Assembly (NCBI GenBank): GCA_963754445.1
Contig: CAVWFT010000001.1
Coordinates: 2,170,001 to 2,234,000, forward strand
From: Bog-473 sp963754445
Lineage (GTDB): Bacteria > Actinomycetota > Acidimicrobiia > Acidimicrobiales > RAAP-2
DNA length: 64,000 nt
Direction: 5' to 3'
Position 1 is the stretch's first letter, and every line of letters starts with the position of its first letter. Below are positions 9,169 through 18,058 of the stretch, piece after piece. Made by a program: the position numbers and the translations under genes. The notes beneath the pieces were generated by a model that was not told the DNA's origin, ran no database searches, and worked only from the letters and a program-made list of their open reading frames with translations.

Positions 9169-10766
9169 CGAGGCGGCAGGTTCGCAGCCGAGTTGCGGCG
9201 TCGGCTCTCTGCGCCATCGTCGTGCTCGCGCTGGAATCCGGCGCCGGTGCGGCAACCACGACCACGTCGACCACCACGACTGCCACAACCGCGCCGGCGA
9301 CACAGGACTGGACCGTCTATCACGGCGACCCGGCGGGCACCGGAGTGGCCGGCGCCGTGGCCGCGGTGGACGTGGCGTCGCCCCACTGGACGTCACCCGT
9401 CCTCCAGGGTGCGCTCTACGGCGAGCCGCTGGCGTCGGAGCAACGGGTCTTCGTCGCCACCGAGGACGACACGATCTACGCCCTCTCCACCTCGAGCGGC
9501 GCCGTCGAGTGGTCGACCCACGTCGGCACACCGGTCCCGTCCTCCGCCCTTCCCTGCGGTGACATCGCACCGACCGTCGGCATCACCGGGACCCCGGTCA
9601 TCGACACGAGCCGGAACGAGATCTTCGCCGTGGCCGACGAGCTCGTGCGCGGCACCCCGGCCCACGTCCTTGTCGGGCTCAGCACGACCACCGGGAAGAT
9701 CGAGCTCAGCCAGAACGTCGATCCGGCGGGTGCGCAACCGTCGGCCCTCCTGCAGCGGACGGGCCTCTCCTTGGACCAGGGCCGCGTGGTCTTCGGCATG
9801 GGTGGCAACTACGGCGACTGTGCGATCTACCGCGGCCGGGTCATCAGCGTGCCCGAATCGGGTGGTACCGCCGACGTCTTCACGGTCGACGCCGCGTCGG
9901 GGAACAGCCAGGGCGCCGTCTGGATGGGTGGCGCGGCGCCCGTGGTGGACGCGGATGGTGACATCTGGGTCAGCGCCGGCAACGGCTCGGTCTCCTCGTC
10001 CCGCCAGGCCTACGACGACAGCGACTCCCTGCTCGAGCTCTCCCCGTCCATGAGCCTTCTCCAGTACTTCGCGCCCTCCGACTGGCCGGAGAACAACGCC
10101 CAGGACCTCGACATGTCGACCGCCCCGGCCCTTCTCTCCGACGGACAGGTCGTGGTGGCCGGCAAGTCCCGGATCGTCTACCTCCTGAACGCCTCCGCGC
10201 TCGGCGGGATCGGGAAGCAGGAGGCATCGCTTTCTGACGCCTGCAGCGACGACATCGACGGCGGGGTGGCGGTGGAGGGGACGACCGTCTTCCTCCCCTG
10301 CGTCAGCGGGACGATCGCCGTGAGCGCCACCGCGAATCCCGATGCCCTGCACCTGTTGTGGCACTCCTCGCTCGGCGGGGGTCCGGCCATCGTGGCCGCC
10401 GGTCTGGTCTGGACCATGGGACAGGACGGCATCCTCTTCGCGCTGAACCCTTCCACCGGAGCCCTCGTGAAGCAGGCCCAGGTCGGGACCCCGGCGAACC
10501 ACTTCTCGACCCCCTCCATCGGCGAGGGACTCCTGCTCGCGTCGTCGGCCGACCGCGTAGTGGCGTTCTCCGCTCCCGCCACGACGTCCACACCGATACC
10601 GACGTCATCGTCGACCACGGCGGTCGGCGCGACGACGACGTCGGTCGCCCAGAGCGGCTCGGGCAGCTCGGCGGCAACCGCTCTGGTCGTGGCCGCGGCT
10701 CTCGTGGTGGTGGCGGCAGTTGCCTGGTTGCTCTGGCGCAGGAGGCGCGCCACAGGGGGGTCATGA
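9165..10766 (+). CDS. Secreted, C-terminally anchored PQQ-like beta-propeller protein
   Basis: 533 residues starting at the ATG that overlaps the previous stop (ATGA). A signal peptide (SRVAASALCAIVVLALESGAG) is followed by a Thr-rich linker. The body shows repeated propeller blades of the PQQ/BamB type: VFVATEDDTIYALSTSSGAV, TPVIDTSRNEIFAVADEL, IVYLLNASALGG, LVWTMGQDGILFALNPSTGA. A Thr/Ser linker leads to a terminal membrane helix (TALVVAAALVVVAAVAWLL) and an Arg-rich tail, a typical C-terminal anchor. There is no sign of dehydrogenase catalytic residues, so I infer a binding or assembly role outside the membrane. Third gene of the ROK operon. Confidence 0.78.
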   Translation: MTRRQVRSRVAASALCAIVVLALESGAGAATTTTSTTTTATTAPATQDWTVYHGDPAGTGVAGAVAAVDVASPHWTSPVLQGALYGEPLASEQRVFVATEDDTIYALSTSSGAVEWSTHVGTPVPSSALPCGDIAPTVGITGTPVIDTSRNEIFAVADELVRGTPAHVLVGLSTTTGKIELSQNVDPAGAQPSALLQRTGLSLDQGRVVFGMGGNYGDCAIYRGRVISVPESGGTADVFTVDAASGNSQGAVWMGGAAPVVDADGDIWVSAGNGSVSSSRQAYDDSDSLLELSPSMSLLQYFAPSDWPENNAQDLDMSTAPALLSDGQVVVAGKSRIVYLLNASALGGIGKQEASLSDACSDDIDGGVAVEGTTVFLPCVSGTIAVSATANPDALHLLWHSSLGGGPAIVAAGLVWTMGQDGILFALNPSTGALVKQAQVGTPANHFSTPSIGEGLLLASSADRVVAFSAPATTSTPIPTSSSTTAVGATTTSVAQSGSGSSAATALVVAAALVVVAAVAWLLWRRRRATGGS

Positions 10767-10767
10767 C

Positions 10768-10788
10768 CTCAGCAGTCTGAGCTGTTTT
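10768..10788 (+). terminator. Weak possible terminator after the ROK operon
   Basis: Two bases after the TGA of the propeller gene, CTCAG (10768-10772) and CTGAG (10777-10781) can form a 5-bp stem with loop CAGT, followed by GCTGTTTT. The stem is short and the T-run only four bases. Confidence 0.3.
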
Positions 10789-10846
10789 GGGTGGTGCTGT
10801 TACTCGGGGATGCCGAGGAAAAACCACCTCAAAGGGCATTTATGGC

Positions 10847-11065
10847 TTGAGTCGTTCCGCGCCGTTGTTCGGCGTACGGCTCCCCCAGGAGCTTGCCGAA
10901 GAGGCCGAAGCGGTCGCCCGCGTCAAGGGCACCAGTGTGAATGCCCTCATTGTCAAGTCGCTTTCGGCAGAGATCGCTCGGGTGCGTGCCGACAAGGACT
11001 TCACCTCTCGGGCCGATCGGCTTTTGAAGCGAGACGAGGAACTGCTCGACCGTCTCGCGAGGTGA
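10847..11065 (+). CDS. Ribbon-helix-helix antitoxin paired with a Doc toxin
   Basis: Start chosen at TTG 10847 with an AAAGGG stretch upstream, giving 72 residues; a GTG at 10787 in the same frame would add a basic 20-residue leader. The sequence LFGVRLPQELAEEAEAVARV then GTSVNALIVKSLSAEI has the beta-helix-helix pattern of a ribbon-helix-helix (Arc/MetJ/HicB-type) DNA-binding domain. The C-terminal helix (RADRLLKRDEELLDRLAR) is the likely toxin-neutralising part. The stop overlaps the GTG of the Doc-like gene (GTGA), the usual coupling in a toxin-antitoxin operon. Such antitoxins normally autoregulate their operon. Confidence 0.7.
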   Translation: MSRSAPLFGVRLPQELAEEAEAVARVKGTSVNALIVKSLSAEIARVRADKDFTSRADRLLKRDEELLDRLAR

Positions 11066-11535
11066 CGGCGCGATTCATTTCGCTGCCGGATTCTTTTGGT
11101 TGGCCGAACAAGTCACCGGGATCGACGCCGACTTCCTCGAAACACCCAGGTGCATCAATCCCGCCGATTCCACACTCCACGCTCCACGCTCCCCGAGCGA
11201 GCTTCGGCGGACAGGACTTCTACCCGGACCTGATCGACAAGGCGCCCGTGCTCGCTTGTCATATTGCGTGGAATCATCCGCTGCCTGAAGGCAACAAGAG
11301 AGCGAGCTGGGCATGCCTGCTGCTGTTCCTCGACCTCAACGGGGTCGGATGGGATCCCGATCCACCAAATTTCGATGAGGCCGAGGAGGCAGTCTTCGCG
11401 GTGGCGGCACATGAAGTCGATGAAGTCTGGTTTGCGAACTGGTTGCGGGACCGAACAAGTAAGGAGCCTCGTGACAGCTCAGCGTCGAAGCGACGCGTCC
11501 AAGAAGCTCGTGGGATCCATGAGACATCCGAGTAG
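11062..11535 (+). CDS. doc: Doc/Fic-family toxin with an internally frame-shifted segment
   Basis: The GTG at 11062 overlaps the antitoxin stop. Doc toxins modify translation factor EF-Tu by phosphorylation; the relevant signature here is HPLPEGNKRASW, a version of HxFx(D/E)GNKR. Ahead of it, SFGGQDFYPDLIDKAPV matches the conserved Doc region. The frame stays open for 157 codons, but the segment at about 11090-11185 is scrambled. The expected helix (WLAEQVTGIDADFLE) lies in the neighbouring frame, as if one base was lost near 11090 and a 7-bp duplication at 11175-11188 later restored the frame. About 30 residues are therefore non-native, and activity is doubtful. The C-terminal tail (RTSKEPRDSSASKRR) is unusual. 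Confidence 0.65.
   Translation: MTARFISLPDSFGWPNKSPGSTPTSSKHPGASIPPIPHSTLHAPRASFGGQDFYPDLIDKAPVLACHIAWNHPLPEGNKRASWACLLLFLDLNGVGWDPDPPNFDEAEEAVFAVAAHEVDEVWFANWLRDRTSKEPRDSSASKRRVQEARGIHETSE
11175..11195 (+). repeat. 7-bp tandem repeat inside the Doc gene
   Basis: CTCCACG at 11175-11181 is repeated exactly at 11182-11188, followed by a one-mismatch third unit CTCCCCG. Removing one copy joins DSTLHAPR directly to ASFGGQDF, the natural Doc reading. The repeat acts as a +1 frame change. Confidence 0.7.
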
Positions 11536-11693
11536 AAGGCCTCGATCTCGAAAAACGCCCCTCGAATCTGGCTGCAGGGATACGACGACGATCGACGGCC
11601 GGCGGTAGGCCTATTCGGCGCATTGGATCTTGGTGGATGGCGAGAACCAACATGCACCAGACTCCACCGAGCTAAGGGCGCGTCCCTCCCGAC

Positions 11694-12662
11694 ATGCCAC
11701 CTATCCTCGGGGTGGTGGAGCCCATCACCTGGATGGTCATGAGTCGGGACGTCTCGCATGCCGTGCGGGTGATGGACGAGCCCGTCGTTGTTGCCGCTCT
11801 GATCCTCGACGTCGACACCGGTCTGATCCGTGGGCTCTCCATGGCAGACGATGTCCGCGGCGCTCTTTCCCAGGCCGTGGACCGAGCGCTCACCACTCCG
11901 GCCGGCTCGCTGCCCCCGGGGCACCCCGAGCGGATCCTCGCCGCCGTCGGTCTGGGTGACGTGGTGGCGGCCGAACTCGGCCGGCGGCCGGGCCTCAGGC
12001 TCATGCCTCTGATCGATGAAATCGTGCCGGGCGCCGAGGCCGAGGACATCTTCGATTCCTTCGTCGGATCCATGGCGGGCCGTCGCCAGCCGACCCATCC
12101 ACCGTCTCCCGCCGAATGGCAGGCCCTCTTCGACCAAGTCCGGGCCTACGTCGAGGCGGCTCCGTGGCAACGCTGGGCCGACGACGTCGATTTCGTCGTC
12201 AATGGATCGGTCGACGGTGACGCGTGGCGGGTGAAGGCCGTTGTGATGGGCAACGCCGGTATCCAGCCTGGCCTGGCGCTGTTCCCCGGTGACGTGGTCG
12301 AGGTCGACCTCGACCAGAGAGATCCGTCCGCACCGTGGCCGTTCGATCCCCAGACGCTGGCGTGCACCCTCGATGACCCAGACGACACGCCCGCCGAGTT
12401 CACGGCCAGGGCGATTCGGTACGGTTGGCCCGAAGCCGCCGACCTCGTGCCGAGCTTCTTCGGCATGGACGAGGAGGGTGGCCGTGAGATCTCGGCGACC
12501 GATTCCCGCCTCCTTACGGTCGTCGTCGCTGCTGTCGTCGCCCACGTCCGCCGCAACGCTCGTCCCTCACCGAAAGCGAAAGGTCCCACCGAGGGCACAG
12601 TGGCGATGCTCGATTCCGGCCTGGCGCGCTATTCAGTGTCGGACCAGCAGCGGCTCGACTGA
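11694..12662 (+). CDS. Conserved hypothetical protein (322 aa)
   Basis: A soluble acidic protein without signal peptide or membrane segments. The N-terminal half (EPITWMVMSRDVSHAVRVMD, then VVVAALILDVDTGLIRGLS) looks like an alpha/beta domain. From about residue 140 there is EWQALFDQVRAYVEAAPWQRW followed by KAVVMGNAGIQPGLALFPGD. This second part resembles uncharacterised domains (DUF6930/DUF7309 type) that begin with a Trp-rich helix and end in a strand describing a value or 'status' region; I cannot confirm the family. A GTG at about 11715 (VEPITW) is an alternative start. No operon partner is evident. Confidence 0.55.
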   Translation: MPPILGVVEPITWMVMSRDVSHAVRVMDEPVVVAALILDVDTGLIRGLSMADDVRGALSQAVDRALTTPAGSLPPGHPERILAAVGLGDVVAAELGRRPGLRLMPLIDEIVPGAEAEDIFDSFVGSMAGRRQPTHPPSPAEWQALFDQVRAYVEAAPWQRWADDVDFVVNGSVDGDAWRVKAVVMGNAGIQPGLALFPGDVVEVDLDQRDPSAPWPFDPQTLACTLDDPDDTPAEFTARAIRYGWPEAADLVPSFFGMDEEGGREISATDSRLLTVVVAAVVAHVRRNARPSPKAKGPTEGTVAMLDSGLARYSVSDQQRLD

Positions 12663-12815
12663 GAGGCGCAATGGACGTGCGTCGTGCTGTGCGCGCGGAA
12701 CCCGGGTCGGTGCGTGCTGGTGGCGAGGCCACCGTTGCCGTCTGACAGAGCTCATCGAGAAACACTCGTGGGCCAACGGCGAATCCTGTGCCCTTCGGGA
12801 TCCGAATCGACCTCC

Positions 12816-15800
12816 TCAGCCGTTGAAGGTCTTGGTCGTCGAGACGGACGGCCCGAAGTCGGCGTTACCCGGGTAGGTCACGTAGACCGAGTAGGGCGAC
12901 TCGGCCGAGCTCAGCCCGGTGAGCGCACACGTCGCAGTGCCGCCCGAAAGCGTCTTGACGTTCGAACCCCCGCTGCACACCACGGCCTTGCCCGCACCGG
13001 CACCCCCGCCCGCCGAGTTGCCCGACGACGAGATGATGAACGTCACCTTGCCGGTGGGCTTGCTGCCCGCCGGCGATCCCTTGACCTTGACCGTCAGCGT
13101 GGCCTTGGAGCCCGACGCGGCGACCGCCACCTTGGTGGTGGAGGTGCCGAGGACGACCTGTTCGGTGCTGCTCTTGGTGGACCCCGTGAAGTTGGTGTCC
13201 CCGTTGTAGGTGACCTTGACCCCGTAGGGGGAGGCCGAGGCCAAGAGGGTCAGCGTGCAGGTCTCGTCGAGGGTCGAGCCCACCGTGGTGGCGCCGGTCG
13301 ACGCGCACGGGACGAAGTTGCCGTTGCGGTCGGTGATCGACCACGACGCCGAGCCGGTCGGCGCACCGCTCCCGGGCGCCGCCGCGCTCACGGCACCGAT
13401 GAAGGTCACCGGCTGACCCGAGTCGTCGGGACTCGCACTGGCCGAGAGGGCGATCGAGCTGGCGTCCTTGGTGATGACCTTGCTGAACTGGGACGCCACC
13501 GAGGAGGCGAAGTCGGTCGAGCCCGCGTAGCTCGCGCTGACCTTGAGCGGCGAGGCGGAAGCGCCGGCCGACACCGTGCAGGTGGCCACGCCGCCCGAGA
13601 GGGTGACGGAGTTCGAGCCCGAGGAGCACGCGGTCCCGGCCGCACTGAAGCTGAAGGTGACCGTGCCCGGCGGCGTGCTCGACGCCGGGGCGACCGGGCC
13701 CACCGTGGCGGTGAAGGTCACATGCTGGCCGCTGACCACCGCACCACTGGCGGAGGAGCCGAGCGAGACGGTGCTCTGGGCCTGGCCCACGCTGAAGCTC
13801 TGGGCCGAGCCGTCCGCCGCGCCGTAGTCGGTGCCGGCGGCCACGTGCGCCGTGAGCGTGCACGGGCCCACCCCGACGTAGGAGACACTCAACCCGCTGG
13901 CCGTGCAGACCGACGACGTGCTCGAGGTCACCGACGTCGTGCCGTCACCGTTGGTCGACACGCTGGCCGTGAAGCCACCGCCGTACGTGGCGCTGCTGGG
14001 CAGGTTCGAGATGGTGGGCGTGGTGGGGGTGGCCTGGCCCACGGTGAAGGTGGAGCCGCTGTAGCCCAGGGTGTAGTCGGTGGCGTCGGCCCCGCTCAAC
14101 GTGAGACCCGAACAGCTGGAGCTGTCGATGGTGTCGCTGCCACCCGCGCCGAGCGTCGGGCTGATGGCCGTGCCGCCGTTGACCGTGCCACAGGTCAGGG
14201 TGCCGCCGTAGGGCTCCGTCGGTCCACTCGAGGGCGCTGGGGTGAAGGTGGGCGTGCCGCCGTAGGGCTGGGAGCCCGTCACGGTCACCGGCCACACGGC
14301 GGCGTCGACGTCGAAGCTCTGCGGCGAGCCGTCGGCCGCGCCGTAGTCGGTGCCGGCGGCCACGTGCGCCGTGAGCGTGCACTGGCCCACCCCGACGTAG
14401 GAGACGTCGAGACCGCTGGCCGTGCAGACCGACGGCGTGCTCGAGGTCACCGACGTCGTGCCGTCACCGTCGGTCGACACGCTGGCCGTGAAGCCGTCGC
14501 CGTAGATGCCGCTGGCCGGCAGGTTCGAGATGGTGGGCGTGGTGGGGGTGGCCTGGGTGATGTCCACCGGGGCGGGGGTGGTGCTGGTCGAGCCGGCGTA
14601 GTTGGAGTCACCGGCGTAGCTGGCGGTGACGCTGTCCGTCGTCGGCGCCAGGTACGGGTAGTCGCAACTCGCCGTGTCCGGAGTCGAGGCGTCCAACGAC
14701 GCCTGGCACACCGTGCCGCCGTCGCCGCTGAAGGTGACCTCTCCGGTGGGCGTCCCGGTGCCCGGCGCCACCGGCGCCACCGTCGCCGTCAACACCTCGG
14801 TCTGGCCGAAGGTGGCCGGGTTGGGCGATGCCGCGACGGTCGTGGTGGTCGACACCCCCGGGGAGGTCGACGGGGTCAGCGTCGTGGTCAGAATGTTGCG
14901 GTACATCGTGAGGTCGTTCTGACCGACGGTCCAGGTGGGCGACTGTGCACCCGCCGTGCTGCCCCCGGTGGCCTGGTCGCCCAGGACCGAACCGGCACTC
15001 ACGATCGACTTCGGGAACCGATAGCCGGCGAACACCATCGTCAACGTGCCGTTCGGGTTCTGCACGACACTCGGGCCGTAGGCCCGGCCTTCGTAGTACG
15101 CAGAGACCCCGACCGGCTGGCTCCCGTCGCCGTTGACGTTGTTGTCCTGGTTGTACGACGCCGCGAACGAGTAGTCGGTACTGACCACCGGGGCCGGCGT
15201 CGACCACGTGACGGTCGACTGCCCCTGCCCGTTGGTCGACGTGGTGCCTTCCGAATAGAAGACCTGGTTGAAGGCATCGCTGTCCCCGTCGGCCGCCCAG
15301 GCGCCCGAGAGGAAGAGCCCGTAGGTCCCGTTCGGGTTCACGATGATGCTGCCGGCGGAACCCACCCAACGCATCTCGGTGGCGTCGCCGCCCGCCGCGC
15401 TTCCGGTGTCGGTGCCGTTCGCACCGCCCGGAGTTCCCTCGTTGGCGGCGTAGGAGTTCAGCCCGTTCGGTGGGTTGTTCTGCTGGTCGGGGTTGTTGAC
15501 GCCCTGGTACGAGCCGGAGCAGCCGACCTCCGGGACGCCGGGGTCGATGCTCTGGTTCTGGAGCGTCACCGTGGACGTCGTGCTGACGCAGTCGCTCACG
15601 ATGCCGTCGTTGGCCAGTCCGGCATAGCTGAAGTTCGATCCGTCGGTCGTGTAGGCGACGCGCAGGATGCTCACGTCCTCGTTGTTCTTGTACAGCTTGA
15701 CCGCGTTCGAGGCGCTCCCCTCCCCCTGTTGCTCGAGCGCCGACAGGGCGACCGTGGCGGCCCCGGGCGCACCGACGTACGTCTTGGCCGCCTCGGTGTA

Positions 15801-17777
15801 GTTCTGGTCGGCGACGGGCACGGTGCATCCGGTCAGGGTCGAGGCGGCGCCCGCCTCGCTCAACCCGGTGCAGGTGATCGGCACCATCGCCGTGGTACCC
15901 GACAGGTCGTCGAGGGTCAGACCCATGGTGACGGTCACCGGCGTCGTCGCGCTGACCGCGGCCGGGTTCGGCATGTTCTCGGTGATGTAGGGACTGGCGA
16001 TGAAGTCGATCGTCTGCGCGCCGGCACCCCAGGGCACGCCCGCCTTCTTGCTGGTCTGGACGGCGCCGATGGCGTTGGTCGAGTCGCCGGCCAGGTAGTA
16101 GTTCAGCTCCTTCTCCGTGTACATGACGGCCGTGGCGCCGGAGGGAACGCCGGGGTAGCTGGGCAGCACGCCCACGATGCCGTCCGGGGCCACCAATCCG
16201 GTGGTCGCGCCACCCGACGCCGGATCCGACGCGTAGGCCGACGCCGAGATGATCGGGTCGGACGTGATGACCATGCCGGCCGACAGGGGCAGCGCGGTGC
16301 CGTTGGGCCCGGTGGTGCAGTTCTCGATCTTGGTTGTCGGGTTGTTGTTGGACTGGGAGCAGTAAGCCGTCGTGCCGTTGAAATACACCCGGTTCGGAGC
16401 GTCGGCGTTGTAGGTCGAACCCGTCAACGGGTCCGTGAAGCCGAGGTTGGTCGAGCCCGAGGTGGCCGCCGCCGCCGTCGGCGTCGGGGAGATGTCGATG
16501 GTCCCGAGCCCGCCGTCACCGTTGGTGGTGTTCGGACCGACGGGAATCGTGGCCGTGCCCGTCTGGGCCGACACGTAGCCGATCACCTGCTCAATAAGGT
16601 CGTTCTGGTTCACCGTGATGGGCGTGGTCGAGGTGCAGCCGGTCAGGGACGTGTAGCCGGACACGGTGCAGTTGATGACCTCGTTGGCGTTCGGGGCCGG
16701 GTCCTGCGTGAGGTCCACGAAGCCCCCGGTGACCAGTTGCTGCGGAGAGTTGGCGCTTCCCGTCTCGGTGACCGCGATGGTCACCCCACCCGTGGTCGGC
16801 ACGCTGGCCGCCGCCGTGGCGAAGGCGTTCGGGTCGACGCCCGTCTGATCGGCCGCCGGCAGAGTGCCGAGCGGGTTGGCCTCGGTCGGCGTGAATTCGT
16901 GGAGATCGAGCCCGACGCCCTGCATGTCACCGGCCGCCCGGGGCAGCGTGTAGAGGAACGTGTTGCCGTTGGCCAGCGTCACGACGTTGGCGTGCCCCTT
17001 GCCGTCGTCGTTCACGTCGACCGACGGGCAGTAGCCCGGGTTCTGCTCCAGGGCCTCGCCCTGGTAGGTCCAGTCGGCGCCGCCGTCGGTCGAGGTGGCG
17101 GCGACCAGCGCCTCGTCCGCATCCTTGGGCCGGTAGTCGAAGTAGCCGGTCAGGGTGCCGTCCGCGTTGCGCACGATGTGGGGGAAGTAGGCGGGTGCCA
17201 GCGGCAGCGTCGTCCCCGGCGTCATGCGCGAGACCGACTGGGTCGACTCGGTGGGCTGGTCACCCGAGCCGCAGTAGGCGTCGAGCGGGCCAGGGGTTCC
17301 GACCGACCCGCTCGGGTACGGCGCGACGCCGTCGGTCCCGCTGCTCGCACCCGGGGACACGGAGAGGTTCGGTTCGGTGATCGCCGCCCCGCCGACGCCG
17401 TTGGCCGTCGTGGTGGTCGCGCCACCGGTGGGGTTGTAGGTGGGAAAGAGAAGGCAGTTCGATCCGTAGCCCGTCGACTGCGTGCCCGAGCAGTTCTGGG
17501 CGTCGGTCGCGTTCGGGGCCCCCGCCGTGCCCGGGTCCCCCTGCCACTCGTTCCACGGCGCACAGGTCGAGGTGCTGGTGGCGGTACACGACGAAGGGCT
17601 CGTGATGCTGGCCAACGCGGGTGCCGTGGCGTTGAACGCCGTCGCCGGAGCCTGCGCGGCGGCCGGGCCGCTGTCCACGATGGCGGCGATCGGCACCAGG
17701 ACGCCGGCGAGCAACGCCACCGTGAGGCCGGCGCGCCAGATCGAGTGCAGCTTTCGGGACGAGACCGCTACTTCCAC
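12816..17777 (-). CDS. Large secreted protein: BNR/propeller-like N-terminal half, Ig-like repeats at C-terminus (1653 aa)
   Basis: The GTG at 17777 is preceded by GGAGG seven bases upstream. A signal peptide covers about 1-42 (LTVALLAGVLVPIAAIV, then AAAQA). The N-terminal half has exo-sialidase-like elements: AYFPHIVRNADGTLTGYFDY, ATSTDGGADWTYQGE, later VVQNPNGTLTMVFAGYR. This suggests a secreted propeller of BNR type without recognisable catalytic residues. From about residue 985 on, Big_3-like Ig repeats follow (PATFGQTEVLTATVAP, GTPTGEVTFSGDGG, SVTASYAGDSNYAGS) with two near-identical MBG-like modules at about 1074-1155 and 1247-1328. Paired cysteines suggest disulphides. No LPXTG or terminal helix is present, so it is probably released or held non-covalently. 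The gene is Thr/Ser/Gly-rich. Confidence 0.8.
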   Translation of the reverse strand: MEVAVSSRKLHSIWRAGLTVALLAGVLVPIAAIVDSGPAAAQAPATAFNATAPALASITSPSSCTATSTSTCAPWNEWQGDPGTAGAPNATDAQNCSGTQSTGYGSNCLLFPTYNPTGGATTTTANGVGGAAITEPNLSVSPGASSGTDGVAPYPSGSVGTPGPLDAYCGSGDQPTESTQSVSRMTPGTTLPLAPAYFPHIVRNADGTLTGYFDYRPKDADEALVAATSTDGGADWTYQGEALEQNPGYCPSVDVNDDGKGHANVVTLANGNTFLYTLPRAAGDMQGVGLDLHEFTPTEANPLGTLPAADQTGVDPNAFATAAASVPTTGGVTIAVTETGSANSPQQLVTGGFVDLTQDPAPNANEVINCTVSGYTSLTGCTSTTPITVNQNDLIEQVIGYVSAQTGTATIPVGPNTTNGDGGLGTIDISPTPTAAAATSGSTNLGFTDPLTGSTYNADAPNRVYFNGTTAYCSQSNNNPTTKIENCTTGPNGTALPLSAGMVITSDPIISASAYASDPASGGATTGLVAPDGIVGVLPSYPGVPSGATAVMYTEKELNYYLAGDSTNAIGAVQTSKKAGVPWGAGAQTIDFIASPYITENMPNPAAVSATTPVTVTMGLTLDDLSGTTAMVPITCTGLSEAGAASTLTGCTVPVADQNYTEAAKTYVGAPGAATVALSALEQQGEGSASNAVKLYKNNEDVSILRVAYTTDGSNFSYAGLANDGIVSDCVSTTSTVTLQNQSIDPGVPEVGCSGSYQGVNNPDQQNNPPNGLNSYAANEGTPGGANGTDTGSAAGGDATEMRWVGSAGSIIVNPNGTYGLFLSGAWAADGDSDAFNQVFYSEGTTSTNGQGQSTVTWSTPAPVVSTDYSFAASYNQDNNVNGDGSQPVGVSAYYEGRAYGPSVVQNPNGTLTMVFAGYRFPKSIVSAGSVLGDQATGGSTAGAQSPTWTVGQNDLTMYRNILTTTLTPSTSPGVSTTTTVAASPNPATFGQTEVLTATVAPVAPGTGTPTGEVTFSGDGGTVCQASLDASTPDTASCDYPYLAPTTDSVTASYAGDSNYAGSTSTTPAPVDITQATPTTPTISNLPASGIYGDGFTASVSTDGDGTTSVTSSTPSVCTASGLDVSYVGVGQCTLTAHVAAGTDYGAADGSPQSFDVDAAVWPVTVTGSQPYGGTPTFTPAPSSGPTEPYGGTLTCGTVNGGTAISPTLGAGGSDTIDSSSCSGLTLSGADATDYTLGYSGSTFTVGQATPTTPTISNLPSSATYGGGFTASVSTNGDGTTSVTSSTSSVCTASGLSVSYVGVGPCTLTAHVAAGTDYGAADGSAQSFSVGQAQSTVSLGSSASGAVVSGQHVTFTATVGPVAPASSTPPGTVTFSFSAAGTACSSGSNSVTLSGGVATCTVSAGASASPLKVSASYAGSTDFASSVASQFSKVITKDASSIALSASASPDDSGQPVTFIGAVSAAAPGSGAPTGSASWSITDRNGNFVPCASTGATTVGSTLDETCTLTLLASASPYGVKVTYNGDTNFTGSTKSSTEQVVLGTSTTKVAVAASGSKATLTVKVKGSPAGSKPTGKVTFIISSSGNSAGGGAGAGKAVVCSGGSNVKTLSGGTATCALTGLSSAESPYSVYVTYPGNADFGPSVSTTKTFNG
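13794..14037 (-). repeat. Intragenic direct repeat, copy A (244 bp)
   Basis: Near-identical to 14313-14556, offset exactly 519 bp with no gaps over the segment. It encodes the module beginning TPTTPTISNLPSSATYGG and ending AADGSAQSF. The high nucleotide identity argues for recent duplication or ongoing gene conversion. Confidence 0.85.
14313..14556 (-). repeat. Intragenic direct repeat, copy B (244 bp)
   Basis: Partner of copy A at 13794-14037. It encodes TPTTPTISNLPASGIYGD to AADGSPQSF. The 275-bp spacer encodes a different Ig-like segment (VWPVTVTGSQPYGGTPTF). Confidence 0.85.
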
Positions 17778-18058
17778 AGGGATTCCTCCGCCGATGTCCA
17801 GGAGTGACTCAGGGCGAGGTGTTTTTACCCCCTGGGCTCGAGCGGATGCCTGGTCTCCGCGAGAGATTCATGCCTCGTTCACCCTCAGTGCGTGCATTGA
17901 TCGCGCGCCGTTCATTTACGGCCTCGCCACGACACCCGACGCGACGCGCGTCGACCCGACACCGGGACACGCGCGGCCGATCGCGCACGAGGGACCTCCC
18001 CGGGCTGACTGATTTCACGCCAAATGCAGGTAGCCGCGGATGGCCGCTCAGGGCATCG

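Noticed and set aside
12684..17807. 1707-codon open frame on the plus strand opposite the secreted propeller/Ig protein
   Set aside because: Composition is almost only Arg, Gly, Val and His, without domains; the minus strand has signal peptide and Ig motifs.
17778..18058. Leader region of the 1653-residue protein examined for a riboswitch (c-di-GMP type)
   Set aside because: No GEMM core or paired tetraloop arrangement could be found; I see only an ordinary GC-rich leader.
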